Origin: Azolla pinnata
Lineage: Eukaryota; Streptophyta; Polypodiopsida; Salviniales; Salviniaceae
DNA: 64,000 nucleotides
Direction of reading: 5' to 3'
NCBI GenBank assembly: GCA_037176905.1
Contig: JBBBWG010007891.1
Span: forward strand, 29,778 to 93,777
Below are positions 48,476 to 60,183 of this stretch, in pieces. The position numbers and the translations under genes are program-made. Positions within the stretch are counted from its first letter, which is position 1, and every line of letters starts with the position of its first letter. The notes under the pieces are model-generated. The model did not search any database. It worked only from the letters and a program-made list of their open reading frames with translations, and was not told where the DNA came from.

Positions 48476-48796
48476 TCTTTCTTTTTTCTTGCTCCCATCA
48501 ACAACACAATTTCTTTGAAGATAAATATCTTTCTTTCTCTGTTTCCCTAAGAAAACCAAGATGATGATGATGATGTATGTAATTTATCCTTTTTCTCATT
48601 TGTGCTCATTCTGATTATTTTATTCCCCCAAAATCATTTGTATTGCCCCCCTTTCTTGTTTTTTCTCTGTTCCTGTTTCTTCTTCTGTTCCTCCCCTTCT
48701 TCCTTCTCTCTCCCATGCTGCTTCCTGCTGCCTCCATCCTTTGCAAAGCTCAGAAACACCATCATCAGGCCACAAGAACAAGCCCCATAGAAGGAG

Positions 48797-48862
48797 AAGG
48801 AGAAGAAGAAGAAGAAGAAGAAGAAGAAGAAGCAGAAGAAGAAGAAGAAGAAGAAGCAGAAC
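48797..48862 (+). repeat. (GAA)n microsatellite in the PP2C leader
   Basis: GAA/AAG units with CAG interruptions, ending about 55 bases before the PP2C ATG. Confidence 0.88.
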
Positions 48863-48917
48863 AAGCAGAAGCAGAAGAAGGGGAAGCAAAGCAAAGGAAA
48901 AGGAAAAGGAAGGCCCG

Positions 48918-51900
48918 ATGTGCCATTGCTTGAGCTTCATAGCCATCCCACAGAGGGTGGCCTCATGGAGTTGCTACTTGAAGGACATGATCGACAGGAT
49001 CATCGCCTACAATGGGCCCTTCACGGAGCTCCAGCTCTACCATCACCCGCTCAACCCTAACCCTAATCCCAGGGATCGAGGCCGCCGAACTCTGGTCCTT
49101 CTGTCCCGGCAAAGCAGCGTGGCTCACCCGCTTCGGCCTCCACCGTCGATGACGCCTCCCCAGTTCGATGTCAAGCGGCAATCCTCTTCTGCATCATCCG
49201 GCAAGTTTAGCCCCAGGGCGCCCCGCGCCCCAGCCCATGGAAGACCCAACCCTCGCATCCCTAAAAAGGCTAGCTTCCATAGCGATGGCAACAACAATGG
49301 ATTCATTCGCGATGTTGCTTCTCTCTTCTCCAAGGAAGGGGAGAAGGGAACCAATCAAGATGCCATGATCGTCCTAGAGGTATGCCTACCCTTCTCCCTC
49401 TCATGATGGTTTCCTTCTCATGTTGTTCAAAGATCTTTGTTGTAGGGGATCATTTTGCCGCCTTTGTCAGCTAACAACAGTTACGATGCACCCCCCCTAG
49501 AGGCTACCAGCTTTTTTTTTCACGGTGTTAAACACATTGAATTGCTCTAGGGGCTATCAGATCTTATTGCAATCAACAGTTAGGATGACTTTTTATTGGT
49601 ACTGGCACTTACAATGCATCAAGGCTGCTCTTTTCTTAATTTGGTATTAGCCGGCAAGAACCATTTCTTTTGTTTGTGTTGGTGCATAGGATGATCCTGT
49701 AAACTGTCAGTGTTTGATTGTCACTAAACTCTTAGAATGGATAAAGAGCATACAATGGTCCTATACACTATTTGGTTGTCAGGATGAACACATAGGATGT
49801 GTGCTAACAGTTAGAATGATACAAGCCATCATTTTGCGGATGAACACTTGAAGCATTGGCTTTGTTGGGATGAATACCTCGAATGTAGGATTATGGAGTA
49901 TCAATGTCTAAGATGGCCATCGGTGCTTGTGTCAACTGAAAATGAATACGAACTAAGGAGCCAGACTGCTTTAGTGGGTAGTGGAAAGATCCTTCCCACT
50001 TCTATTAAAAACCGTTTGGTGCAGGTGATTTGCCAATATAGCACTGTTTGTGCTATTGTGTTGGTGATTTGCCATCATAACACTGTTTGTGCTATTGTGT
50101 TGGTATTTTGTCATCATAATACTGATTGTGCTGTTGTGTTAGAGACTTGGGTACCAAATGTTATGCTTGGTATGTGCAGAGATTCTTCTGTCTTTGAAAA
50201 TAATATTGAATGTTTGATGTTGGGTTTCGGATGTTTTCAATAACCTCATGGGTAGGGGGAGACCCTTTGTCTCCCGTTACATTACAGGACTTCGGTTGTT
50301 TAAAGGGCGGAGTGTTTTGCGGTGTTTTTGATGGTCATGGTCCACATGGCCATACGGTTGCACAAATGGTTCGAGACTTTCTACCCCAGAAGTTGGCGTC
50401 AAACCTCAAGTCACTCAAAACATCAGTTCACGAGAAGATCTTCTTGCCTATGTGGAAAGAGCTGTTCCTGAAATCATTCATGATGATGGATCAGGAGCTT
50501 CAGCAGAAGCCTAATATTGATTGTTTTTGTAGTGGGACGACAGCGGTCACACTCGTTAAGGAGGTATATCGGTGTGGTTTAAATGTTTTCATCTTATTTG
50601 GTCTGGAAAGGCTTCTAAGGATGTCTTTTCAATGGATACGAACTAGATCTATATATGTATGGGTTTACATGGTCTCGTTTATGTCTACAGGGAAATAATG
50701 TAGTTATAGGAAACCTCGGAGACTCAAGAGCAATTTTAGGAACCAAGTTGGAGGATGAGTCTCTCGTAGCTGTACAACTCACTGTGGATCTCAAGCCTAA
50801 TTTGCCTCGTAAGTGTGCAGAGCAGAATGAGTTGTATGAATACGAGTTTTCAATACACATCTTTTTGGTTATGTTGTATTCTTTTAGGCTAGGTTAATGT
50901 TGCATTCTCTTTGAATATATAGATCCCAGCAAAGTAAAATGCTTGTCATTCCAATATAGCTGTGTTAACGTATTTTCACAGTATTCTATCTTTTCACTTT
51001 TACAATGCTTGGAAGCATTGTAAGGATAATATATGTTAAGTATGTAGATACATTTGAATGTTTGTTTGCATTCGGCAGCTAATTTACCAGCTTTGTGCTG
51101 GCCTTGTCTAGTTCATACAAGTATCACTCAGTCAGTGAAGAAGGAATCGTGCCAAAAACTTTGCGCAGGGAAGAAATCGCTTCATCTTTGGAGGATTCTT
51201 TCGCTGCACTGCTTTATTTTATATACGTAGAGTGGGTTAAATGCTTAGAATACGTCAAACATATTGAAATTGTAGTCCCAAATTGAAATCATAGACACTT
51301 CTGAGCATTCCAGCAACAATGTTATAGCTGTGTTATTCTCGTTTTAGGGGAAAAGGACTGGGTGGCTTATCTTTCTTCCGTTTCTTTTTTTTTTGTTCCT
51401 TCCCTTTAACACCAGAGGAAGCAGAAAGGATCAGGCGAAGCAAAGGGAGAGTGTTTGCTCTAGAGGATGAGCCCGGTGTATATCGAGTCTGGCTACCGAA
51501 CGAGGACTCGCCGGGCTTAGCGATGGCGCGGGCATTCGGCGATTTCTGCCTAAAAAGCTTCGGAGTGAATTCGGTTCCAGAAGTGTCTTACCACGAGCTG
51601 ACGGAGAGAGACGAGTTCATCGTCCTAGCAACCGATGGGGTAAGCAAGCAAGCAAGGAAACAAAAGAAAGGGCTTTGGATGGGTTATGGGTTAGTTACGA
51701 AGGTCCGATCTTCCAAATGGCTTCCCCTTCCCAATGCCCAAAATCGACCTCTTTGAAGACGCTAAAAATTTCTAAATCTAGTGTAATGTCATAGGATAAA
51801 ATACAAATGCAGTCTCCGATAATCGAAATGCAGTCTTATTTGCCTCCTTTGGTAGAGAGGTCTCCGCATTCGGAGATTATAGCCTCATTGGGATCTGTTT

Positions 51901-52301
51901 TCTGTCTTCTCCAAGTGCAGGTTTGGGATGTTCTTAGCAACGAGGAGGTGGTGAAGATCGTGTCAGCGGTGCCTTCTCGGACACTCGCGGCGGGGAGGGT
52001 TGTGGAGAAGGCAACCAAGGCATGGAGGCAGAAGTATCCGACATCGAAAGCCGACGATTGTGCAGTGATTTGCTTGTTCTTGAACGGCGTGCAATCTCCA
52101 GCATCGATGACGGCATCATCGACGAAGCGTGCAGTCTCCGCCTCGAGGCTGGTATCGCCGAAAGCCATGGATTCGACGAGCAATGAGGTATGCAGTGAGA
52201 ATATCAAGCCCGTAGATGCGCAGAATTGGAGGGCTTTGGATGGTGTTAGCCGCGTTAACACGCTGGTGAAGCTGCCTCGCTATATCCCCAACCCTCCCTA
52301 G
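48918..52301 (+). CDS. PP2C-type protein phosphatase, 5 exons, 486 aa
   Basis: Exons are 48918-49379, 50288-50563, 50691-50808, 51416-51639 and 51921-52301; phases agree (1461 bases with stop). It has the PPM-family Mn/Mg phospho-Ser/Thr phosphatase motifs: KGTNQDAMIV (Asp near 148), VFDGHGPHGH (D169, G170), CSGTTAVT, GNLGDSRAIL (D257), GLAMARAFGDF, VLATDGVWDVLS (D359) and ADDCAVICLFL (D405/D406). All metal-binding Asp positions are present, so it should be active. The N-terminus (MCHCLSFIAIPQRVAS) resembles plant clade E PP2Cs, many of which start MG and are myristoylated; here residue 2 is Cys, so Cys-rich palmitoylation is the only lipid option visible. The Ser-rich C-terminal tail is unique. 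The start was chosen because the upstream frame is an Arg run from GAA repeats. Intron 1 (0.9 kb) has a 39-bp triplicate. Confidence 0.92.
50025..50141 (+). repeat. Three tandem copies of a 39-bp unit in PP2C intron 1
   Basis: Starts at 50025, 50064 and 50103. The unit is GTGATTTGCCATCATAACAC followed by TGTTTGTGCTATTGTGTTG with a few changes. Being a multiple of three, it keeps a false open frame. Confidence 0.92.
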
Positions 52302-54223
52302 CGCTATTTGCGTCAATCTGATGCTGTGCACAATTGTAGCTGGTTATGTTCCCCCGAAAATGATCCTCTTTTTCCCTCTTTAGTCACAGAGGTGTGCTAT
52401 CTATCTTGATTCATGTAAAATGTATGTACTGAATGTATGAATGTATGTATGTAGAAGCGCGTATCTCCCTTGATCCCTCTTTCCTTGATTGAGGTCTTTG
52501 TATATTTTTCGATCGGTAGCTTGAGCTCGCCATAACTATATAGTTTTCTGTGCTGTTTTCTCTCAGATGCTTTCGAATCGCAATCTCTTCTTTGTTGGAT
52601 CCTTTTGATCAGTGTTCAAGATGATGATGATGTTTCTGTATGGGGCTTCCTTCCTCTGTGGGGATTATGAAGCAAAGTTTTTGCTTGCATTCAGCTCTGT
52701 GACTCTCACTGTTTCCTTTCCCATGAACCTGTTTATTGATGATTCTTCCTTCAGAAATCTCAGAGTAGATTGAGAGTTTGTTGAACAATTTGTAGTTGCT
52801 CAGGCCGGTTCAATTTGTATAGTGCATCCCATTAATACTACTAGTATGAATCTTTTTATGGAAAAAAAAAGAGTATATGAACTGCGCAAGAGGGAGGTGA
52901 AATTCCCGGAAAAGGCCTTTTGATGAAAGACCAGCCTGTTCGACTCATCGGAAAGTGTGATCGATACCTCGGTCATGTGTAGAATCTACATTCTCCATGC
53001 TCTGGATTTCCATCCTCTTGATCGTGTGTTATTTCAAGTAAAATCCATCCTCTCGATCAGGTGTTATTTCAAGTCATTAGCTGCAACCACGACTTTGAAT
53101 TTCGGTTGTGCTTTTCTCGGCGTCTTCTTTCCTGGGTTCGCTGTGGATAGGACACATGTCGAAATAGAATGAGTACGAGGGCTCTGATCGGTTCGGATCT
53201 CAGTCGTGGATGAGCTAAATAAGCAGCATGTTGATGAATGGGATGGTGATTGGGAAAACCGGTTATCCTAGGATTGGAAAAAATACCCCATATGATCACT
53301 GAATAGGTGTGAACAAAACCTTGTGAACACCGGAAGTTGACCTATATAAAAGGGACTATCTACGCTCGTGTATTTCGAGACGTTACGAAGACTCTCTCGG
53401 TGAGGCAAGGCTCTCTGCCATCTTCCGAAGTACAATCCAAGGTAACAATCTGTGCTACAGGGCGTCGTCGTAGATGGCACTTTGGATTTGCCTTCGATCC
53501 TTCGATCGGGGATGGTTAAAGGTTAAGCGCCCTTTGATCGATTCTCTACTGTCTCTAATAATCTTCTCTGATATCGCACGCTGTTCGCGATTACTACGCG
53601 AGACCGGAGCTCGCTGTTCACGATGGAGATCAGATCAGATCAGTCTGTTTGTTACTACCACCACACTTTGTTTGTAGCAAAGTGATTTGTCTTGTTCTAA
53701 GAATGGAAGACCTTTTAGGGCCCAAAACCTAAAAAACCCCCAAAAATTGAGAGCCCCTTTTTTCACATGTGTGTGTGTGTGTAAATAGATAGAGATGCTT
53801 TCGATTTTCTAGGCACATCCAAAAATTGTCAATTCCAATCATTCATTCAGCAATATGATGATGATGATTATTGGTAAGAATAGATCCTTTAATATTTTAG
53901 TGATAAAGAATAGATATAAGAATAGTAGTGCTAAAACTCCATAAATTGCTCCCATACTTTTGCAGAAATAAATAGCGATATGATCAGAATGAAGAAGAAG
54001 AAGAAAGAAGAAGAAGAAAGAAGAGTTATATTTATTGGTAAAAATAGCAGTTATTATTATCTAATCAAACTGTGGGCCTTAATAAATATAGTAAGTAATA
54101 CTCTTTGAAAGAATGTGCAATATTCTACTTCTAATGATAATATTGCTATCATAATTCATCATTATGCGGTTGGTATATATTTCTTTATTGACAGCTTTGA
54201 GCTTTTTATTATTGGGAGAATTA

Positions 54224-54612
54224 TCAAAAAAACAAGCGCCTAACAAAATCGTAAATTATAATTTAATGCCTACTGAAATCTGAAACTACAAATCAAATTT
54301 TACACTAAGAATTAATACCCAATTGATTTCGCTGGTATGATTTTTGATCCTCATCGATTCCCTTTCTAATATCTCCCTTAACAATGGTTAGTGATTTTCG
54401 GAAATCTAATCAATGGATTAACAACGCGTTGATTTGGTGCTAATCACGTAATCAAGCGTTAATCAATCCGTTTCATTTGATGCTGATTGAGCTCGCAATT
54501 AATTGCCTTGGCGTTGATTAATCGATTGCGCGTTAATTTTTAGTCCATTTGTAATTTCCGAGTTTTGACAGGCGTCAAAATGCAATTTCTAATTTTGTTG
54601 GGCGTTTTTTCC
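54224..54612. mobile_element. MITE-like element 1 (about 390 bp)
   Basis: Left end GCGCCTAACAAAATCGTAAA (54236 on) and right end ...GCAATTTCTAATTTTGTTGGGCG (to 54604) are inverted repeats of each other over about 40 bases at roughly 75% identity. The inside is AT-rich without coding potential. Size, structure and composition fit a non-autonomous DNA transposon. No target-site duplication could be fixed. Confidence 0.55.
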
Positions 54613-55069
54613 TCCTCTTTTTGGTTTTTTTTTTACTGATTCTAATTCTCTTTCTTTTTCTTCCTTTTCTTCCCTGTATTTATGTATTATTATTTATGTA
54701 TTTATTCCCTGTTCGGTATTTATTAACTGTTCCGTTTTTTTTGGGGGACTTCGGTTTTTGAATGATGATAATATTTATTAGTCGGGAGAAATTGAATTTC
54801 GCTTTTTTTTGTGTTCTTTCCGTTTTTTGTTTTTTTTTTTGGTTCTTTCTTTTTTGGCTGGAATCACGTGAAGTGAGAGAAAAACAAAAAAAGCTTTCTG
54901 AATAATAATAATAATAATAATTATTATTATTTTAAAGAAACGAGAAGAAAAAGAAATCGAAATCAAATAAAAAGCGAAATTCGTCTGCGAATTTTCGAAA
55001 ATCCATAAAATGGCATCTCCAATAATTAATTACTTAAATAACCAAAATTCGATCTATAAAAAAAAAAGG

Positions 55070-55518
55070 GAAGATTACCAAAAGACGCCTAACAAAATAA
55101 TAAAAATTACATTTAAAATGCCTATTGAAACTAAACAATTTCAAATTAACGCCTAGTTTTGTTTAAAAAGTAGCGCTGAATTAATTGATGAACACCGAAT
55201 CAGTTACTTCTGAGCTCAATTAATATCGAATTAATGGATTGATTTAATTCTCACCCCAAATGAACGCATTAATCAGCTCAATTAGAGCCTAAAATCACCG
55301 GCTTTTGTTAACCGAACACAGTACGAGAATCGATTAGGATCAAATTCACTAGAAAACAATCAGGAAGAAAATCAATTACCGATCACACTACCCCAAATTT
55401 AATCGGGTATTAAAAACTAGTTTAGGAAGATGAGAGAAAAAGCGTTAGTTTGCACTTTTTATTATTACTTTTAGCAGGCGTGAAAATGTGATTTGTCATT
55501 TTTGTTAATTCTCAAAAG
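55070..55518. mobile_element. MITE-like element 2 (about 450 bp)
   Basis: The left end (ACGCCTAACAAAATAATAAA from 55085, then AAATGCCTATTGAAAC) is close to the left end of element 1. The right end (AGCAGGCGTGAAAATGTGATTT.. to 55518) is its inverted counterpart. The inside differs from element 1 except for the ends and scattered TTAAT/GATTAAT motifs, so it is an older or different member of the same family. Confidence 0.5.
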
Positions 55519-55865
55519 AAAGAAAAAAAAAGGCAAAATCTTTGTTTTTCAAGTGTGAAAATAGGTATTCTTTAAAACAAGGGAGGAAATTTGAAAAAGA
55601 AAAAACAAAAGCTAATTTCCCTCCCTTTTGTTTTTGCTTTTTGTTTTTTTGAAAAACCGCCACCGAATTTAAAAATCGGGAAAATACGGTAAAATAATCG
55701 GGGAAAACGACCCTTTTTCTTCTTTGTTTTCAAACTCGAAGGACGCGCAGAGCCCAAAAAAAACAAAAAATTAAAAAAAAAACAAAACAAAAAAAACAGA
55801 AAAAAAACAAAAAAAAGAGAAGGAGAAGAAAAACAAAAAGAAGAGAAGGAGAAGAAAAAACAAAA

Positions 55866-55975
55866 AGAAGAAGAAGAAGAAGAAGAAGAAGAAGACGACG
55901 ACGACGACGAAGAAGAAGAAGAAGAAGAAGAAGACGTAGACGAAGACGAAAGGGAGAAGCAGCAGCAGCAGCAGA
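55866..55975. repeat. GAA/ACG trinucleotide runs
   Basis: GAA run, ACG run (55893-55908), GAA run, then CAG run (55958-55973), all in register as triplets. Confidence 0.88.
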
Positions 55976-57188
55976 AGAAGAAGATCTCTCTCTCTCTCTC
56001 TCGGAGAAAGCCATGGAGGGGAAGAGCGGAGATTTGCAGGATAGCTCGGCGTGTCGAAGAAGCGGAAGAAGCAGAATGTTCGAACGGTTGAAACCGTGAT
56101 CTCTGCATCACAATCCCCCAAGAATACGCAGGAGAAGGAAGCACCAGTGAAATCTCGGCATACCGAAGCAGCAGCAGCCGCAGCAGCAGCAGCAGAAGGA
56201 GAAGAAGAAGAAGAGGAGGAAGAGGAAGAGGAAGAGGAAGAAGCAGAATGTTGCAGCTGTTAGAACAGTGATCTATGCAACATAGTACACCTACAAGACG
56301 CCGAACAAGGAACGAGTGACTATGGAACTCGTGCGGAGGAGGTGGAGGAGGAGGAGGAGGATAGGCAGGAGAGAGGGACCGAGGAATGCAATCTGAGAAG
56401 ACGAGCCGTGAGGAAAAAGCAGCAGCGGCCGGAGGAGAAGCAGCGGTGGCAGGCAGGAGGAGAAGAAGAAGAAACAGGAAAGAGTCGATGTGAGAAAGAT
56501 GGATGCCTTTCTTCCTCCCAGGGAAACCAGGGAAAGACTGGAGCTTGCTGTTCATCCGTGATGAGATTACTGAAGATTCTTCAAAATCGCCTGCTACAGC
56601 ACCGGGAAGGAGAAAAAGAAAGGCTTAGATTTTAGGAGGAGGAGGAGGAGTAGAGGAAGTAAAAACGAGACGAAAGCGCTTGATTCGTCAGTTCGATTTC
56701 ATGCTGCTTACTTGTTCCAGCGAGAAGCTATGGGTTTCATGCAGAATGTAGCTCTCTGATGGCCATTCGCGATCCCTCACCTCTCTTCTTTCATGCCCAG
56801 CCCAGCCCGTTTCCGTTATCAAGCACGGCTTGAAAGCTTCTTTTCACCATTGCAGCCTTCACTCCTTGCCTTCAGCGCTTCATTCTCTTTGGTATTAAAG
56901 CTCCCCTTCTCTCCTGAAGCATTTCAATAACGGTCGATCTCCTCTGTAATTGCTTTATCTTTGGGCCTTACGAAACTCCGCCTGCGCTTCGCTTAGTCTT
57001 CTGTCCAAGGACACGGTCTTTCTTCTTCTGCTTTATCGTTTGCGAGACGTGGAGCTATGGCTTATGAGGATACCTGCAAAGGACGGAATTTTATTGGCCA
57101 TTCCACGACTTGATGCTCTTTACCAATATACCAGTTCTGGTAGCTAGGTTCAGTCAAGGTTGGGCTTGATTTGGTTCAGAGAGATATC

Positions 57189-60183
57189 ATGACGTTCGCT
57201 GTAGATCAAGCTCGTAACCAAGCCGTTATAGGTTCTTGCTTCCTCGCTGAGCATGATTCATCAAAGAGGAGTTTTCGGGCCTCTTCCTGGATTTCCGAGA
57301 ATGAAGACGAGGCAAGAGTACAAGGTAAGATCTGAAGGCGCATCACTTTCTTGATATCTACATAGCTATCATCACTCAGGTTCTGTCCTCTATTTTTACT
57401 TATACTTCGCGCCTTGTCTATGTTCTTCACAAGTTTGCATCGCCATCAGCATGATACACCTTCTTTAGTTTCTTGTTGCCTACACTTCTTCCTTTGTTGC
57501 TCCATAGCCAGAGACAAAGCATGAGGTTTGACTCGAGCTTGTTTTGAAAGTGTCTTTAACACCTTCTTTTCGCTTGTTCTATCTAGTAGAGTTTCCTAAG
57601 GTCAAGGCTTTCTTTTGTTTTGGGAACTCATGTTAACTTCTGTTGTTGCTCTAGGTTTCTTTGCAGCCGCCTCCGAGCGCCTAGTGAAATGCAACGATCC
57701 AGCTGCGAAGCTCTCAGAACCGACGTTTATCTCACATGCCATGGCTTGTGAACAAGTATGAGCTTATGACTCTATCCCTCTTTCAATCACTTCTACGGAA
57801 CTGTCTGACTGTGTTTTCGAAAATATGTGAATGTGTCTGTGTTTTGGACAACTTTCTTGAACATTTCAGATTAATCTGATTCTGGAAATGCCGTTTTATC
57901 TATCTGTAGCTTCCAAAGTTTTTGGCAGTAACTTCTTGAACACTTCAGATTCATCTGATTCTGGAAATGTCGTTTTATCTGTCTGTAGCTTCCAACGTTT
58001 TTGGCAGTTGCTTTTGAACACTATTTTGAGCTGCCTTGAAATTGGCCTTGCTTCTGTTGTTTGGACCCTGAACCCTGCTCGTGGTTCATTGTGTTGTTGT
58101 TTTTCCTGTCTATGAAGACGGGTGGGCAGAAACTTTTCGGTCTTATGTGCCTGAGGATTTCAGGGATGGATCGCTGCTGTTCCACAGAACTATGTGTCTG
58201 AATTTACATACGGTTTTCTTATCTCTTAACAACATTTTCTCTTTTGATACGTAGATGCAGTTGACAACAGATGTTGCTCCGTCTACACCATTGCCATCAC
58301 TACCAAGGAATACAGCTGAGAGACATGAAGCTAATGATCCACGCTCTGTGATTCCATCTCTGTGCTTGAGCATCGGTTCTCCAAAACCTCATCCAGTAAA
58401 TATTAACGAAAAGTTATCTGTTGATGATCTTTCATGTCATCCAAAACCTTTCACTTGTCCACTTGCTGTACCGTCTCCTTCCCCTTTGTCTCCAAATGTC
58501 TCCAAGCCTTTCAATGCACTTCAACTGGATTCACAGATACAACATTCAGAGCTATATGGTGGGAAATTACCATCTTTGTTGAGGTCGAATCAGTCTGAGT
58601 ACTGCGAAAAGCCGCATTATAATCATCTTTCTCTAGGTTCTTACAATGGTGGAGAAACAGCTAGGCAAAAGAATTTGTGTATGTCAAGGTTCTCCTTCAT
58701 TGAAGCGTTAACTTCAGAAAATGCTGATGATTTACAGCCAAGTAAACTGGAGAATGCTAATAATGGTGGAATACGAAATTCTTCTAGCCCGGTCCAGGGG
58801 AGAAGCAATGTATTTGATTTAGAATGTGAAGATTCAGTTAGAAGTTTCAAAAGGTCATATTGTTCGAGCGCAAGCACTGGAACAACGGATTGCATCTCCT
58901 CTCAGGGGTCAAGCTTAGCTTTGTTAGGTCATAATACAGAATCCTCTTCATTCGTCCAAGCTGCTGAACCCATTGTAACAACGCTGTCTTTCTCACAGGT
59001 TTTGCCAACAAGCATTTCTGAAGCTTCCCCTGTGAAAATCAAGCAAGATTGGGATTCATGCAAGTATGTACCAGATTTTTTTGCACAGAAGAAGGCCAGT
59101 TTAAAGCTTGACACACCATCACAACATAGTATAAACGGTTGGGCTCACCCTGAGAAGAGATGCAAGCTGTTATTCTCAGGGAATGCAGCGATGTCTTCAT
59201 TTGGAAAATGTAGTGCTAACCCCTTCACACAAACAGAGTATGTGGTGAAGCATCAAGATAGCCAGCATAGATGTGGATTGGAATCTTTTGATGCACAGAT
59301 CAAGTGCGACGAGGAAAACCTTGTTGATGCTGATCTGCTTAGTGTCAAATCAGAGGATAAGCAAGGGGGATTCATGGAAGCTAACTGTATTACAGAAACT
59401 TCTTCATCCCTTTTAGCTACCTTAATGGGCTCTCCTCCAGGATCGCACCTGGTAAACATTAATTCTACCGAAAATTCATTACCAAAGGCCGAAAAAATGA
59501 AATCGATCAAGTTCATCAAACAGCAAGGGATGAATCAAACTGCTGCCGAGGGGGGTGAGTCTACACCAGTGAGCATCGTCAAGGGCCCTGTTGTTGTAGA
59601 TGGAGACTGGGGGAAATTTCTTGCTCTCTCTGCCACTCCTTTGCCTGTTGGGCAATCAACGACAGAGACTAGTAGTGACATTCTTCTACCATTTCAACGG
59701 CGATTCAGACAGTTGCAAACTTTCCTGAAGCAATGTGATGAGTCTGACCAAACATATTGTTTGGAAGGTAGGTTGCGTTTGATTCATTTTTTTTATAGAT
59801 AGCTTCTGTGGATTTTGATTTTGTTAAATTCATCTTTCTTATGAACAAATGGGTGGATATATAGCTCTGAGAGTACTTTCTGCCGCTGAGAGGAGTGGAC
59901 GTGCTGTGGCTCTTGAGACTCGGGCCGTTAATCTGTCCATAGAAGAAGGTGTGCAGGGATTAATTTGTTTCATCTTCCTCTGGAGGACATTTGATTTTGT
60001 GCAACTGAATCGATGCCAAACTCGTTCAAACATCTCTTTATTTTTTCTCATGCAGGCAAAGAGCTTAAGAGAATGAAGATGCTAAATGTTCTCAGTAAGT
60101 ATGCGGACACGAGCATCACACCACAGGGGCCAAAACTACCTGCTCCGGGCATGACAATGCTACAAGTGAAACAAGAAACTTGA
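57189..60183 (+). CDS. Plant protein of unknown function, 5 exons, 653 aa
   Basis: I do not know a name for it. Exons are 57189-57324, 57655-57755, 58255-59767, 59865-59948 and 60056-60183; all are GT..AG in phase (1962 bases with stop). Start: MTFAVDQARNQAVIGSCF. The large middle exon is Ser-rich and disordered-looking, with SVIPSLCLSIGSP, acidic patches and a basic KRCKLLF. The C-terminal ~110 residues look like the conserved functional part: an amphipathic segment LPFQRRFRQLQTFLKQCDES, then ALRVLSAAERSGRAVALET, RAVNLSIEEGKELKRMKMLN and VLSKYADTS. I recall similar helical C-termini (LxxLSAxxRSRHAVELExR) in uncharacterised plant proteins, but cannot verify that. No membrane segment or signal peptide; a nuclear or cytosolic regulator is a guess. 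Exon 2 may instead begin at the second acceptor (57667). Intron 2 contains a 79-bp tandem duplication (57856-58013). Confidence 0.75.
57856..58013 (+). repeat. 79-bp tandem duplication in intron 2 of the 653-aa gene
   Basis: Copies start at 57856 and 57935 (CTTGAACA(T/C)TTCAGATT(A/C)) and share GATTCTGGAAATG(C/T)CGTTTT onward, through TCTGTAGCTTCCAA and TTTTTGGCAGT. Confidence 0.9.

Larger units (their letters stand above)
46480..48917. other. Spacer between the NAC and PP2C genes
   Basis: No gene recognised. A TA/CT run at 46557-46579 is in the NAC 3' untranslated part. GCAT/ACAT tetranucleotides are at 47682-47724, a GCTCTGTTTTTT minisatellite at 48268-48475, and a GAA run at 48797-48862. 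The right third is probably the PP2C leader. Confidence 0.45.
52302..57188. other. 4.9-kb spacer, AT-rich in the middle, with MITE-like elements
   Basis: No gene seen. 53700-55600 is clearly more AT-rich than the rest of the window. It contains two elements with terminal inverted repeats (54224-54612, 55070-55518) and a hairpin-prone stretch (54780-54990). GAA/ACG runs at 55866-55940, GAA at 56205-56250 and CT at 55985-56001 probably belong to the leader or first untranslated exon of the 653-aa gene. Confidence 0.5.
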
